Shown in pieces: positions 53,287-63,096 of a stretch of 64,000 bases of DNA. Both the position numbers and the translations under genes were made by a program. The first letter of the stretch is position 1. Every line of letters begins with the position of its first letter. The DNA comes from Chitinophaga niastensis (lineage in GTDB: Bacteria; Bacteroidota; Bacteroidia; Chitinophagales; Chitinophagaceae). Location: the NCBI RefSeq assembly GCF_003014755.1, contig NZ_PYAW01000007.1, positions 248,001 to 312,000 of the forward strand, given 5' to 3'. The notes below the pieces were generated by a model. That model saw only the letters and a list, made by a program, of their open reading frames with translations, had not been told where the DNA came from and did no database searches.

Positions 53287-55683
53287 ATGCTCAAAAGCTA
53301 TTTTCAAATCGCCTGGCGTAATCTCTCTAAGAATAAAATTTATTCCTTAATAAATATTGGGGGTCTTGCAGTGGGTATGGCGGTAGCTATATTGATCGGC
53401 CTGTGGATATATGATGAACTGTCGTTTAATAAAAGTTATCAAAACTACGACAGAATTGCCCGGGTAATGCAAAACCAGTTCATTAACGGTGAAACAGATA
53501 CCTGGTCGGGAGAAGCCTGGCCATTGGGGGCTGAGCTGCGTAATAGTTATGGCAGCAACTTTAAATATGTTATCATGTCCTCCTGGACCGATGACCATAT
53601 CTTATCTTTTGGTGAGAAGCATATCGCTAAAACCGGCAATTACATGGAACCGGAAGCGCCGGAAATGCTGACATTAAATATGCTGAAAGGCTCCCGGAAC
53701 GGTTTACAGGATCCCGCATCCATCTTACTTTCCGCATCTGTAGCTAACACATTGTTTGGGAAGGATACTGATCCGATTGATAAAATCGTTCAGATTGATC
53801 ACCGGCTGAATGTAAAGGTAACCGGCGTGTATAAAGATCTTCCCTATAACTCCTCCTTTGCTGATCTTACTTTTATTGCACCATTTGAATTAATGGTAAA
53901 AAGCGATAACCTGAAAGAAAGACTCGATAACCCCTGGGGAGCCAGTTGGTTCCAGACATTAGTACAGGTAGCTAACCATGTAGATATCGGCCAGGCTTCG
54001 GCAAAAATAAAGGACGCCAAAATGAATAAAGTCCGGAATAGCAGCAGTGCCAGGTTTAAGCCTGTCATTTTTCTTCATCCTATGAGCAGGTGGCATCTGT
54101 ATGCAAAGTTTAAAAATGGTATGGAAGCAGGAGGCCGTATACAGTATGTATGGCTGTATGGCATTATTGGTATTTTTGTGCTGCTGCTGGCCTGCATTAA
54201 TTTTATGAACCTAAGTACTGCCCGCTCAGAGAAACGGGCAAAAGAGGTAGGTATCCGTAAAGCTGTTGGCTCGCTACGCGGACAGTTGGTTGCACAGTTC
54301 TTTTGTGAATCCCTGTTGATCGCCTTTGTTGCTTTTCTGCTTTCATTGCTTTTAGTGCAGGTGAGTCTTCCTTTCTTCAATGAGGTAGCCGATAAAAGAA
54401 TGTCTGTTTTATGGACGAGGCCATTGTTCTGGTTGGTGGGAATAGGATTTAGCCTGTTCACGGGGTTAATTGCCGGCAGCTACCCGGCGTTATATTTATC
54501 TTCTTTTAAACCTGTCAAAGTATTGAAAGGTACTTTCCGTGTGGGCAGGTTAGCTGCGGTTCCGCGCAAGGTGCTGGTGGTTATACAGTTTACCGTTTCC
54601 GTGATATTGATGGTAGGAACACTGGTAGTATATCAACAAATACAATATGCTAAAAACCGTCCTGTTGGCTACAGCAGGAATGGGTTGATAACGATACCAC
54701 TGCGAACAAACGAAATCAATAAACATTATGAGGCTGTCCGTGATGATTTGTTCAAAAGCGGGGCGGTGAGCGAAGTCGCAGCATCAGAAAACCCGGTTAC
54801 TGCAACATACATCACTAACAGCGGATTGGTATGGAAAGGCAAAGACCCCAGCCTGCAGGAAGAATTTGTATCGCTTGGCATTACGTCTGAATTTGGGAAA
54901 ACAGTGGGCTGGCAAATCAAGGAAGGGCGCGACTTCTCAGCAGCATTCCCTTCTGATTCCATGGGTTTTATTATTAACGAAGCAGCTGTAAAGTTTATGG
55001 GTCTGAAAGATCCGGTAGGTGAAATGATTAAATGGGGCAAAAATGGGAGTTACAAAATCATTGGTGTAGTTAAAGACCTCGTAACCCGGTCTCCTTATGA
55101 GCCTACTAAACAAACTTTTTTTTATCTCGGAGGGTTAAGTCCGTTAAGTAATCTCAATCTTAAAATTAACCCGCATGCCAGCGCCAGCGAAGCCCTGGGA
55201 AAAATCAGTGCTGTTTTAAAGAAATACGATCCGGCCACTCCATTTGAATTCAAATTTGCAGATGAAGAATACGCCAAAAAATTTGATGCTGAAGAACGTA
55301 TTGGCCGGCTGGCCGGTTGTTTTGCAGGCCTGGCTATATTTATCAGTTGTCTCGGATTGTTTGGTATGGCTACTTTTATGGCAGCACAACGTATCAAAGA
55401 AATTGGTATACGCAAAGTACTAGGTGCATCTACGTTTAATCTTTGGCGTTTACTCACCAGAGATTTTATACTGCTGGTGATGACTGCCCTGATCATAGCC
55501 ACACCACTGGCCTATTATCTGATGCAGCGCTGGCTGCAAAATTACCTGTACCGGGTCGAAATCGCCTGGTGGATATTTGCGATAGCAGGCATCAGCGCTG
55601 TTATAATTACTTTATTAACGGTGAGCTATCAGTCTATAAGAGCAGCGTTGACGAACCCGGTAAAGAGTTTAAGTACAGAATGA
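53287..55683 (+). CDS. FtsX/MacB-type ABC transporter permease (first of tandem pair)
   Basis: 798 residues, same architecture as the permease at 47094-49520: N-terminal helix (NKIYSLINIGGLAVGMAVAI), MacB-like periplasmic domain, FtsX block (MNLSTARSEKRAKEVGIRKAVGS), a second periplasmic domain (about 480-670) and the terminal FtsX block (AAQRIKEIGIRKVLGAS). The coupling motifs VGIRK and IGIRK are intact. The second permease gene follows 19 bases later, suggesting a heterodimer. No ATPase gene is adjacent. A 12-base motif, TGTGCCCTTTTG, sits 24 bases before the start and recurs before the permease gene at 63096. Confidence 0.9.
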   Translation: MLKSYFQIAWRNLSKNKIYSLINIGGLAVGMAVAILIGLWIYDELSFNKSYQNYDRIARVMQNQFINGETDTWSGEAWPLGAELRNSYGSNFKYVIMSSWTDDHILSFGEKHIAKTGNYMEPEAPEMLTLNMLKGSRNGLQDPASILLSASVANTLFGKDTDPIDKIVQIDHRLNVKVTGVYKDLPYNSSFADLTFIAPFELMVKSDNLKERLDNPWGASWFQTLVQVANHVDIGQASAKIKDAKMNKVRNSSSARFKPVIFLHPMSRWHLYAKFKNGMEAGGRIQYVWLYGIIGIFVLLLACINFMNLSTARSEKRAKEVGIRKAVGSLRGQLVAQFFCESLLIAFVAFLLSLLLVQVSLPFFNEVADKRMSVLWTRPLFWLVGIGFSLFTGLIAGSYPALYLSSFKPVKVLKGTFRVGRLAAVPRKVLVVIQFTVSVILMVGTLVVYQQIQYAKNRPVGYSRNGLITIPLRTNEINKHYEAVRDDLFKSGAVSEVAASENPVTATYITNSGLVWKGKDPSLQEEFVSLGITSEFGKTVGWQIKEGRDFSAAFPSDSMGFIINEAAVKFMGLKDPVGEMIKWGKNGSYKIIGVVKDLVTRSPYEPTKQTFFYLGGLSPLSNLNLKINPHASASEALGKISAVLKKYDPATPFEFKFADEEYAKKFDAEERIGRLAGCFAGLAIFISCLGLFGMATFMAAQRIKEIGIRKVLGASTFNLWRLLTRDFILLVMTALIIATPLAYYLMQRWLQNYLYRVEIAWWIFAIAGISAVIITLLTVSYQSIRAALTNPVKSLSTE

Positions 55684-55702
55684 TTCTAAAGAAATACTAC
55701 CC

Positions 55703-58093
55703 ATGTTAATGAATTATTTCAGGACTGCCATCAGGCATCTGCTTCACAACAAGGCATATAGCTTCATCAATATGATAGGGTTAAGCCTCGGCCTTGCCTG
55801 TGCAATGCTGATCATTTTATATGTAAAAGACGAGATCAGCTACGACCGCTTTCATAGGAACGTTACGAAGATATATCGCATTGACAGAAAAATAGTCAGG
55901 GCAAATGGCGGGATGGCAAAAGGAAGTTATACCGGTTATTTCCAGGGACCACGGTTTAAGGCAGATATACCGGAAATAGAAGATTTCGTTCGCCTGCAGC
56001 CAGGCCAGGTGGATATCAGGCGGGGAACGGATATCCAATCGCAGGAAGTAAGTTACGTCGATCCCGATTTTTTTTCCGTATTTAATTTTCCTCTGTTAAG
56101 CGGGGGCCCGGGCGCCCTGCGGGAACTCCATTCAGTAGTGATTACTGAAGACATGGCCAAAGCTCAATTTGGCACTACGAACGCAATGGGTAAGATCCTG
56201 TTGCTTAAGGAAAAGGATGCTTTTGTACCTTATGTGGTTAGCGGAGTAGCAAGAAATTGTCCGCAGAACTCTTCTATAAAATTCCAGGTTTTATTACCGC
56301 TAAATATATCAGCATCAACAGAAAATCTGAACGAAAACTGGTTTAATTTCAACCTGAATACATTTGTCGTGCTTCGTGCCGATGCAGACACAAAGGCTGT
56401 AGACGCCAAAATGCAGAAAGTGTTTCTGGCAGATGCGAAAGAATCCATAAAAATGATCCGGGAAAAATACGGCATTAAGAATTTGGGGATCTCTTATTTT
56501 CTGCAACCACTCACTGACATTCACCTGAATAAAGAAATCAGTGCTGAAGGAGGTCTTTCCGATGCAAGCGATCCGATGTTTTCTTATATCCTTTCCGGGA
56601 TTGCCCTTTTTATTCTACTGATTGCCTGTATCAATTTTGTTAACCTGACGGTAGCCCACTCCTTAAAACGGGCAAAGGAAATCGGTATACGAAAAGTGGT
56701 TGGCGGAGGAAGGAATCAATTAATCCTGCAATTCCTGGGCGAATCGTTGTTGCTTTGTTTTGCAGCCTTCCTGTTAGCCATCTTTATAGCCCAGCTATTA
56801 TTGCCTGTGTTTAACCAGTTATCAAATAAAGCCCTGGCTTTTTCCTATTTACTGGACACAAAACTTGTTTCAGGCTATATTGTACTTTTCCTGGTTACCG
56901 GTTCATTAGCAGGTATTTATCCGGCGCTGGTGTTGTCTGGCTATCAGCCAGTGCAAACACTCTACAGCCGCTTTATGCCGGCCGGTAAAAATTATCTGCA
57001 GAAATCCCTGGTTGTATTTCAGTTTGTACTTGCCTCCTTTTTGATCATGGCAACATTCACCCTTTTCTTTCAGTTGAATTATATGTCTTTGCAGAAATTA
57101 GGCTATAATGATACTGACCTGGTGATGGTAGAAAACTGGGGCATGACCCGCAATGAAGCGGAAATGTTCAAAACAGCGTTAATGAAAAATCCGGCTATTA
57201 TTGGCGTGGCGCCTAAGAACCCAGGTACACCCGGCACAACTGTTAAGATAAATAATGGAACGGACATTAATATTGCTTATGAGACAGTTGATGAGGCTTA
57301 TCTGTCATTGTTAAAGATCCCAATTGCGCAGGGAAGAAATTTTTCGCCTGACTTTCCTGCTGATTCATCACATTCAGTTTTGGTGAATGAAACTTTTGTA
57401 AAAGAGGCCGGCTGGAAAGATCCAATCGGGCAAGAGGTTCGTTTTTACGACCCCGAAGGGAAGTTTACTGTGGTGGGCGTAGTAAAAGATCATCACTACA
57501 GACCGTTGACGGCAAAAATAGCCCCTCAGTTATTTACAATGAATCCCGACAACCGGTTTGGCATGTTTTATATAAAAATAGCGCCCCACAGTGAACAGAA
57601 GAGTCTTTCCTATATAGAAAGTGTATTTAAAAAGATTTTCCCACTGACACCTTATTCCTATGACTATAAAGACCGTGTGAATGCGGAAAGTTATGAAGCA
57701 GAAAAGAAATGGAAGCAAATGGTATTATTCGGGGCTGTGCTTACCATTTTTATTTCCTGCATAGGGCTGTTTGGTCTATCGATCTTATCTACGGAAAAAC
57801 GAACGAAGGAAATCGGTATACGGAAAGTATTGGGCGCTTCTGTCAGTAGCATAGTATCTACCCTGTCCGGCGACTTTTTAAAGTTGGTCATCATTGCCCT
57901 ACTGGTGTCAATGCCAACTGCATGGATAGCTGCCAATAAGTGGCTGGAGAATTATCCGTACCATATTACAATAAGCTGGTGGATGTTTGCTCTTGCCGGC
58001 CTGATCGTCTTGTTTATTTCAATGACAACCGTCAGCTTCCAGGCGATAAAAGCAGCGTTCAGCAACCCGGTAAAAAGTTTGAGATCAGAATAA
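55703..58093 (+). CDS. FtsX/MacB-type ABC transporter permease (second of tandem pair)
   Basis: 796 residues; an ATG two codons later is also possible. Same two-repeat design: NKAYSFINMIGLSLGLACAM, FtsX block (VNLTVAHSLKRAKEIGIRKVVGGG) and the C-terminal block (STEKRTKEIGIRKVLGASVSSI). Between them lies the second MacB-like periplasmic domain (about 440-665). It lies in tandem with the preceding permease and probably pairs with it. The ankyrin gene begins 34 bases downstream. Confidence 0.9.
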   Translation: MLMNYFRTAIRHLLHNKAYSFINMIGLSLGLACAMLIILYVKDEISYDRFHRNVTKIYRIDRKIVRANGGMAKGSYTGYFQGPRFKADIPEIEDFVRLQPGQVDIRRGTDIQSQEVSYVDPDFFSVFNFPLLSGGPGALRELHSVVITEDMAKAQFGTTNAMGKILLLKEKDAFVPYVVSGVARNCPQNSSIKFQVLLPLNISASTENLNENWFNFNLNTFVVLRADADTKAVDAKMQKVFLADAKESIKMIREKYGIKNLGISYFLQPLTDIHLNKEISAEGGLSDASDPMFSYILSGIALFILLIACINFVNLTVAHSLKRAKEIGIRKVVGGGRNQLILQFLGESLLLCFAAFLLAIFIAQLLLPVFNQLSNKALAFSYLLDTKLVSGYIVLFLVTGSLAGIYPALVLSGYQPVQTLYSRFMPAGKNYLQKSLVVFQFVLASFLIMATFTLFFQLNYMSLQKLGYNDTDLVMVENWGMTRNEAEMFKTALMKNPAIIGVAPKNPGTPGTTVKINNGTDINIAYETVDEAYLSLLKIPIAQGRNFSPDFPADSSHSVLVNETFVKEAGWKDPIGQEVRFYDPEGKFTVVGVVKDHHYRPLTAKIAPQLFTMNPDNRFGMFYIKIAPHSEQKSLSYIESVFKKIFPLTPYSYDYKDRVNAESYEAEKKWKQMVLFGAVLTIFISCIGLFGLSILSTEKRTKEIGIRKVLGASVSSIVSTLSGDFLKLVIIALLVSMPTAWIAANKWLENYPYHITISWWMFALAGLIVLFISMTTVSFQAIKAAFSNPVKSLRSE

Positions 58094-58127
58094 ATCTGTA
58101 TGCTATTTTTAAAACGATACCCTCGCT

Positions 58128-58736
58128 ATGACAAAGAAAAACATTAAGACCTTTTTTCAGGCAATCCGGGATAGTGACTTACAGAAAGTAGCTGAACTTA
58201 TCGATACCAACAAAGCGTACATTAATATTTGCAATGTATCGCCGCCTAAGAAAGACGATGGGCAATCGGGCCTTCAGGTCGCATTTAAAACAGGGAATTT
58301 TGACATTGCAAAACTGTTGATTGCACAAGGATCTGAAGTTAATTTTATTGAAAAATCGGCTATTAATGAGTGGACTACCCCAGTTCTTCATGACTGCATC
58401 AGAGCGACAATTTTCAATACGCATACATTACAAAAGGACATTAGCGTATTTAATAATGCCATCTCACTTTTGCAATTAATGCTGCGCCAAAAGGCAGACC
58501 CCAATATTGCCGATTCTTATGGTAACAACTGCTTGCATAGAGCCATTATGGACGCAAGACAAATGATTGTCAATCCAAACGCTGAGCTAAATGATGGAAT
58601 ACTATTAGAACAATTAAGAGCTGTGTTTAAAGCATTAATAAATTCAGGTGCAGATATAAACCGGCATAGCGAAAAAAGGCCCAGTGCTGCAAATATGTTA
58701 GCAAATTTTAGAATGGAACAATATCAATTATGGTAA
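58128..58736 (+). CDS. ankyrin-repeat protein
   Basis: 202 residues, no signal peptide. At least three ankyrin-like units: FFQAIRDSDLQKVAELIDTN, GLQVAFKTGNFDIAKLLIAQGSEVNF, and GNNCLHRAIMDARQ...LRAVFKALINSGADINRHSE, with an insertion between the second and third. Ankyrin proteins mediate protein-protein contacts; no partner is evident, though the upstream permease pair is on the same strand 34 bases away. Confidence 0.82.
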   Translation: MTKKNIKTFFQAIRDSDLQKVAELIDTNKAYINICNVSPPKKDDGQSGLQVAFKTGNFDIAKLLIAQGSEVNFIEKSAINEWTTPVLHDCIRATIFNTHTLQKDISVFNNAISLLQLMLRQKADPNIADSYGNNCLHRAIMDARQMIVNPNAELNDGILLEQLRAVFKALINSGADINRHSEKRPSAANMLANFRMEQYQLW

Positions 58737-58762
58737 TTTTATTTATTTCCTCATCGAATGTA

Positions 58763-59341
58763 CTAATCATCCAATCCCTTTCCATTGAGAATTTGCTGCA
58801 TATATTTTTCAACCCTTGACTCCCGTGTTTTAGATTGTTTGGGTGCAGAAAAATAAAGATTGTATCCTCTTTGCCGTCCTGGCGTCAATGCATCAAAAGC
58901 GGCTTTCAAGGCAGGGTTTTCATCTAATTTATTTTGAAATTCTTCAGGAATGATGAATGCTGTAGTCTTTTTAAAATTCACTTTCAAACCGGCTTTTTCC
59001 ATTTCAATGGCTTCATAAATATAGGCTTTCAAGATGGGTTTCATCTTAACTATTTCCCGAACATTGGCGAACCGCATCTGGCGCGCCGACTGTACATTCT
59101 CCGTTTGTTGGATCAGGATACCATTGGCATCATTTAACAAGGCACCTTTGAAAAACAAAATCGCACAGTATTCTTTAAACGCGTGTATTAAAACTATGTT
59201 ACTGTTCTGAAATGAGTAACAAGGAACACCCCATTTCAAATCTTCGGTCAGCCCACAGTCAAGAACGATCAGTCTCAATTGCTCCAGTTCTTTCTCCCAC
59301 TTTTCGGATTTATTAAAATAAAAATCAACTTTAGGATTCAT
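58763..59341 (-). CDS. YdeI/OmpD-associated family protein with DUF1801 domain
   Basis: 192 residues. N-terminal DUF1801-like domain (WGVPCYSFQNSNIVLIHAFKEYCAILFFKGALLND and QMRFANVREIVK) and C-terminal YdeI tail with EEFQNKLDENPALKAAFDALTPGRQRGYNLYFSAPKQSKTRESRVEKYM, the typical lysine/arginine-rich end. Cytoplasmic; function unknown, often linked to stress. It ends the ArsR operon, 4 bases after the DoxX gene. Confidence 0.85.
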   Translation of the reverse strand: MNPKVDFYFNKSEKWEKELEQLRLIVLDCGLTEDLKWGVPCYSFQNSNIVLIHAFKEYCAILFFKGALLNDANGILIQQTENVQSARQMRFANVREIVKMKPILKAYIYEAIEMEKAGLKVNFKKTTAFIIPEEFQNKLDENPALKAAFDALTPGRQRGYNLYFSAPKQSKTRESRVEKYMQQILNGKGLDD

Positions 59342-59345
59342 GCTA

Positions 59346-59726
59346 TCATTTATTAAAATTAACTGAAATAATTTTTCTATCTGTAGGTCTGAAATACCAC
59401 GATACCACAGTCAGGATTAGCAATAGTAACGAAGGAAATATTTCATTCACGGTACCCGATGCGATATGTGAAAATGCCGCTCCCGACATGGCAAAGAAAA
59501 AGCCTGCATAAGCCCATTCCTTTAGTAAAGGGAATTTAGGAATAAGCAATACTGCAACTCCCAAAATTTTCCAAACACCCAGTATTGTTAGAAAATAGGC
59601 AGGATAGCCCAAATGTGTAATAAAATCTCCTTCCACTTTCACTTTGAATAACTGTACCATTCCGGTTGATACCATTCCTAATGAAAGCCAGATCGTAGCA
59701 ATCCAATAGATAATTTTATTTCTCAT
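59346..59726 (-). CDS. DoxX-family membrane protein
   Basis: 126 residues, four transmembrane helices: IIYWIATIWLSLGMVSTGMVQLF, HLGYPAYFLTILGVWKILGVAVLLI, WAYAGFFFAMSGAAFSHI and IFPSLLLLILTVVSWYF. The DoxX-like pattern with G-x-W-K in helix 2 is present. It lies between the YdeI and AHSA1 genes in the ArsR operon (gaps 4 and 12 bases). A related but frameshifted DoxX-like gene is at 25693-26087. Confidence 0.85.
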   Translation of the reverse strand: MRNKIIYWIATIWLSLGMVSTGMVQLFKVKVEGDFITHLGYPAYFLTILGVWKILGVAVLLIPKFPLLKEWAYAGFFFAMSGAAFSHIASGTVNEIFPSLLLLILTVVSWYFRPTDRKIISVNFNK

Positions 59727-59738
59727 TGTTATAATGTG

Positions 59739-60206
59739 TTATTTTAATTTGCTTACGATGTCCTGTAATCGGTTATGTGCCATATTTAAGCCTGGAGCAA
59801 AGCCCATTTGTACCATTTGGTCTCTGAGTGCGACTGATTTATATACTATATGCATCCTGAGTTTACTGGTGTCGTCAGTAAGTTGTTCAAATTCTAAGAA
59901 CTCAAGCTGGGCGGCAAAAGGCGCATTCTCCATTTCAAATGTCCGTGTTATTTTCTGGTTCGGGACAAACTCATGGATTACCCCATTGGCCTGAAATACC
60001 ACGTTTCCTTTAGTATCTGTTGTTTCAAATTGGTAACTGCCATGCTTTTTACTTTCCAGTTTCAGCACTTTCGTTCCCATCCATTGCTCTACTATTTCTG
60101 GCTCTACATACGCTTTAAAAAGTAATTCCAATGGCAAATCAAATTCCCTTGTAATCACTAATTCCTGTTTGCCGTCTTCCGCATTGATTTTTGTTTTCCG
60201 TTCCAT
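59739..60206 (-). CDS. SRPBCC/AHSA1 (START-like) protein
   Basis: 155 residues: ITREFDLPLELLFKAYVEPEIVEQWMG, FQANGVIHEFVPNQKITRTFEME and the C-terminal helix MAHNRLQDIVSKL. Co-transcribed with the ArsR gene (6 bases upstream). ArsR-AHSA1 pairs are frequent in Bacteroidota; the ligand is unknown. Confidence 0.9.
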   Translation of the reverse strand: MERKTKINAEDGKQELVITREFDLPLELLFKAYVEPEIVEQWMGTKVLKLESKKHGSYQFETTDTKGNVVFQANGVIHEFVPNQKITRTFEMENAPFAAQLEFLEFEQLTDDTSKLRMHIVYKSVALRDQMVQMGFAPGLNMAHNRLQDIVSKLK

Positions 60207-60212
60207 ATTATT

Positions 60213-60536
60213 CTATTTTTTTGATTTGTATTTTTGCATGATGGTTTCTAATTTATTAAACCTGTCATCCCACATATTGCGGAATGGTTCAATAAAGTCG
60301 GCTATTGCTTTCATTTTTTTTGCATTAATGTGATAGTAAATTTCCCTGCCGTTTTGCTTTTGATCAAGCAATTCGCACTCAGTGAGTATTTGCAGATGTT
60401 TTGAAACTGTTGGTCTTGCTGTGTCAAAGTTTGCCGCTATTGCACCTGCTGTCATGGATTGTGAGGCTACCAACAGCAATATAGCCCTTCTTGTCGGGTC
60501 TGCTATGGCCTGAAATACATCTCGTCTCAAATTCAT
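60213..60536 (-). CDS. ArsR-family transcriptional regulator
   Basis: 107 residues with a winged helix-turn-helix: FQAIADPTRRAILLLVASQSMTAGAIAANFDTARPTVSKHLQILTECELLDQKQNGREIYYHI. No cysteine-based metal site (no ELCVCDL-like motif), so it is of the non-metal SmtB/ArsR type often coupled with AHSA1 genes. First gene of the operon; preceded by a promoter with operator palindrome at 60551-60586. Confidence 0.92.
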   Translation of the reverse strand: MNLRRDVFQAIADPTRRAILLLVASQSMTAGAIAANFDTARPTVSKHLQILTECELLDQKQNGREIYYHINAKKMKAIADFIEPFRNMWDDRFNKLETIMQKYKSKK

Positions 60537-60550
60537 TGCGTAGCTATTTG

Positions 60551-60586
60551 ACTACAAATATATATGTAGTTATCTAACTACGCAAA
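60551..60586 (-). promoter_or_regulatory. promoter and operator of the ArsR operon
   Basis: On the minus strand, TTTG (complement of 60583-60586) and TATATTTG (complement of 60555-60562) are 20 bases apart, a textbook Bacteroidota -33/-7 pair. An ACTACA...TGTAGT inverted repeat (60551-60556 and 60565-60570) straddles the -7 box, so autorepression by the ArsR protein is likely. Confidence 0.65.
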
Positions 60587-60663
60587 TATTTTTTGAAAGT
60601 TTCCAGGAAAACAAAATGATGCTGACTTGAGCGGTGTTGGTGAGGCGTTGGCTGTAAGCAACA

Positions 60664-63096
60664 TCACTCCATCTTCAAACTCTTTATGGGATTCGTCAAT
60701 GCTGCTTTTACGGATTGGAAAATCACGGTGATCATTGTAATAAAAATGGCTAATGCTCCTGCAGTACAAAACATCCACCAGCTCAGGTGAATTCTGTAGG
60801 CAAAATTCTCCAACCACTTATTCATCATATACCAGGAAAGAGGAGATGCAATAATGATGGCTATTATTACCAGCCGGATAAATTCTTTTGAAAGTAATGC
60901 AGTCACGGAGCTAACTGATGCACCGAGTACTTTTCGTATGCCTATTTCCTTGGTACGTTGTTCAGCAGAAAAAATAGCCAGCCCTAACAGGCCCAGACAG
61001 GCGATCAAAATAGCAATGACGGTGAAATAAATGACGATGCGGGATGTCAGTTGCTCCTTTTCATAATTCCTTTGGAAATCCTGGTCCAGGAAAGAATAAA
61101 TAAAGGGGGATTGAGGAATGACTTTTTTCCAGGATACCTCCAGGTTTGCCAATAGACCGGTATAATCGGTTGCGCTGAAATTGGCGATCATGTAACTGTA
61201 CTTATTGACGAATAATGCATGCGTAAAGCCTAAAGGTTTTATTGGGCTATGCAAGCTTTCAAAATTATAATCCCTGACTACCCCAATGATTTGCATGGAA
61301 AAGTGATTGTTTGCCAGGTCGGATTGTATTTTCTTTCCAATGGCATTATCGATGGTATAACCCAATTTTTTAACTGCTGATTCGTTGAGAATAATGCCTG
61401 TCGAATCAGCCCTGGAATTCCCGGAAAATGTTCTGCCGCTCAACAGTTTAATCCCAAGGGTCTCAAAATAACCACCATCAATTGCAGACAACTCAACATC
61501 AACCACGTCATTGACTGTTTTGCCTTCTCCATAAAAAAGAAGGTCGTTCACGTTGGGAATACCCGGATAAGTTGAGCCGCAGGTGACCGTTTTTATTTGG
61601 GGATTTTTCAGGATCTCATCCCTGAGCAGGGTGTAGTTGCTTTCGGAATTATTAAATCCCACTTGCAGGGGCAATATGATCTGCCGGGTTTTATTGAACC
61701 CAAGCTGTTGGTTTTTAAATAAATCCAATTGTTGCCAGATAACGATGGCAGCCAGGATAAGGCAAATGGAAATAGTGAACTGGAATACAACCAGGCCTTT
61801 CCGAATTACTGATGATGATAAACTATTCTTCATCTTTCCTTTGAGTACGGAAACCGGCATGAATGCGGACAGGTAGAAAGCCGGGTAAAATCCTGCCAGC
61901 AACCCGGTGGATAAAGTGAGCACCATAACACATAACAAGAGTCGGGGATTATCCATCATCTGCATGTGTTTTTGCGTGAGACGATTAAACACAGGCAGCA
62001 ATATAGATACTATGATCAGCGCAATGACCAGTGCTGCCAATGACATAACAATGGATTCACCCAGGAATTGCCGGATCAGGGAACGCTTTCCTGCACCCAT
62101 TACTTTTCGCACACCTACTTCTTTGCCCCTTTTTTCAGAACGCGCTGTGGAGAGGTTCATAAAATTGATACAGGCAATCAGTAGTATAAAAACAGCGATC
62201 GAACCCAGTATGTACAAATAGGTTATGTTTCCGTTGGCCGCTATTTCATTTCCGAGAGCAGAATGTAAATAGATATCCTGCATCGGTTGGATAAAGAGGC
62301 TTTTTGAAATACCGGCTGCTTTCAGGTCCTTGCTGGCACGGAGTTCAAAGAGGCGCTTCAGCTTTTGTAGAAACACCTCTGAGTTAGTGTGTTCTTTTAA
62401 TTTCACGTAAGTGAAAAAAACATTGTTGAATGCCCAGGATGTCTGCCCTTCCACCCATTTTCCCATATCGTTATTACGCATGGAAAGGAAGAAGTTGGCA
62501 GGGATATGGGATTTGTACCTGCTTTTATTAAAAACACCATACACCGTGTAGGTAAAGCCACCCATAGGCGTATTAACCATTATAAGTTTACCGATAGGAT
62601 TATTGTTACCGAAGAATTTATGTGCGAGTTCATCAGAAATCACCATGCTGTTGGGCTGGTTGAGTGCCGTTGCTGTATTGCCATAAGTAAAATCATAGGT
62701 GAAGATCTGGAAGAAGGTCGAATCAACATAATAACCATTCGGTTCAAGGAATTCTTTGCGATCCGAATGATCCTCATATTTCAATACCATTTTTTCAATG
62801 TCGGGGAAGGTCAACAACCGTGTGACTTGTTCCACCTCCGGCAAATCACTTTTCACGTCCCATGCAACGGGTGCAGCGGCGGCTGCCCAACTTTCGTTGT
62901 TGCTGGACACAGATGCAATCCGGAAAATTCTTTCTCCGTCTTTATGATGCTTATCAAAACTGCTTTCATCAAAAATATAAAGCAGGATCAGCAGGCAGGT
63001 TACCAACCCAACTGATAAACCAAAGATGTTGATGAACGAGAACACTTTGTTCCTGGCAAAATTCCTGAAAGCGATTTTTAAATAATTCTTAAACAT
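60664..63096 (-). CDS. FtsX/MacB-type ABC transporter permease
   Basis: 810 residues, again with two MacB/FtsX repeats: NKVFSFINIFGLSVGLVTCLLI, MNLSTARSEKRGKEVGVRKVMGAG and AEQRTKEIGIRKVLGASVSSV. It is single, with no permease or ATPase partner adjacent. A shared TGTGCCCTTTTG motif lies 23 bases before its start (complement of 63120-63131), and TGGCATTTTTATTGAA (complement of 63146-63161) resembles a -24/-12 element lacking the final GC. Confidence 0.9.
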   Translation of the reverse strand: MFKNYLKIAFRNFARNKVFSFINIFGLSVGLVTCLLILLYIFDESSFDKHHKDGERIFRIASVSSNNESWAAAAAPVAWDVKSDLPEVEQVTRLLTFPDIEKMVLKYEDHSDRKEFLEPNGYYVDSTFFQIFTYDFTYGNTATALNQPNSMVISDELAHKFFGNNNPIGKLIMVNTPMGGFTYTVYGVFNKSRYKSHIPANFFLSMRNNDMGKWVEGQTSWAFNNVFFTYVKLKEHTNSEVFLQKLKRLFELRASKDLKAAGISKSLFIQPMQDIYLHSALGNEIAANGNITYLYILGSIAVFILLIACINFMNLSTARSEKRGKEVGVRKVMGAGKRSLIRQFLGESIVMSLAALVIALIIVSILLPVFNRLTQKHMQMMDNPRLLLCVMVLTLSTGLLAGFYPAFYLSAFMPVSVLKGKMKNSLSSSVIRKGLVVFQFTISICLILAAIVIWQQLDLFKNQQLGFNKTRQIILPLQVGFNNSESNYTLLRDEILKNPQIKTVTCGSTYPGIPNVNDLLFYGEGKTVNDVVDVELSAIDGGYFETLGIKLLSGRTFSGNSRADSTGIILNESAVKKLGYTIDNAIGKKIQSDLANNHFSMQIIGVVRDYNFESLHSPIKPLGFTHALFVNKYSYMIANFSATDYTGLLANLEVSWKKVIPQSPFIYSFLDQDFQRNYEKEQLTSRIVIYFTVIAILIACLGLLGLAIFSAEQRTKEIGIRKVLGASVSSVTALLSKEFIRLVIIAIIIASPLSWYMMNKWLENFAYRIHLSWWMFCTAGALAIFITMITVIFQSVKAALTNPIKSLKME

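Noticed and set aside
60578..60817. 79-codon frame on the minus strand
   Set aside because: It lies mostly out of frame within the C-terminal end of the permease gene and has no independent protein-like pattern.
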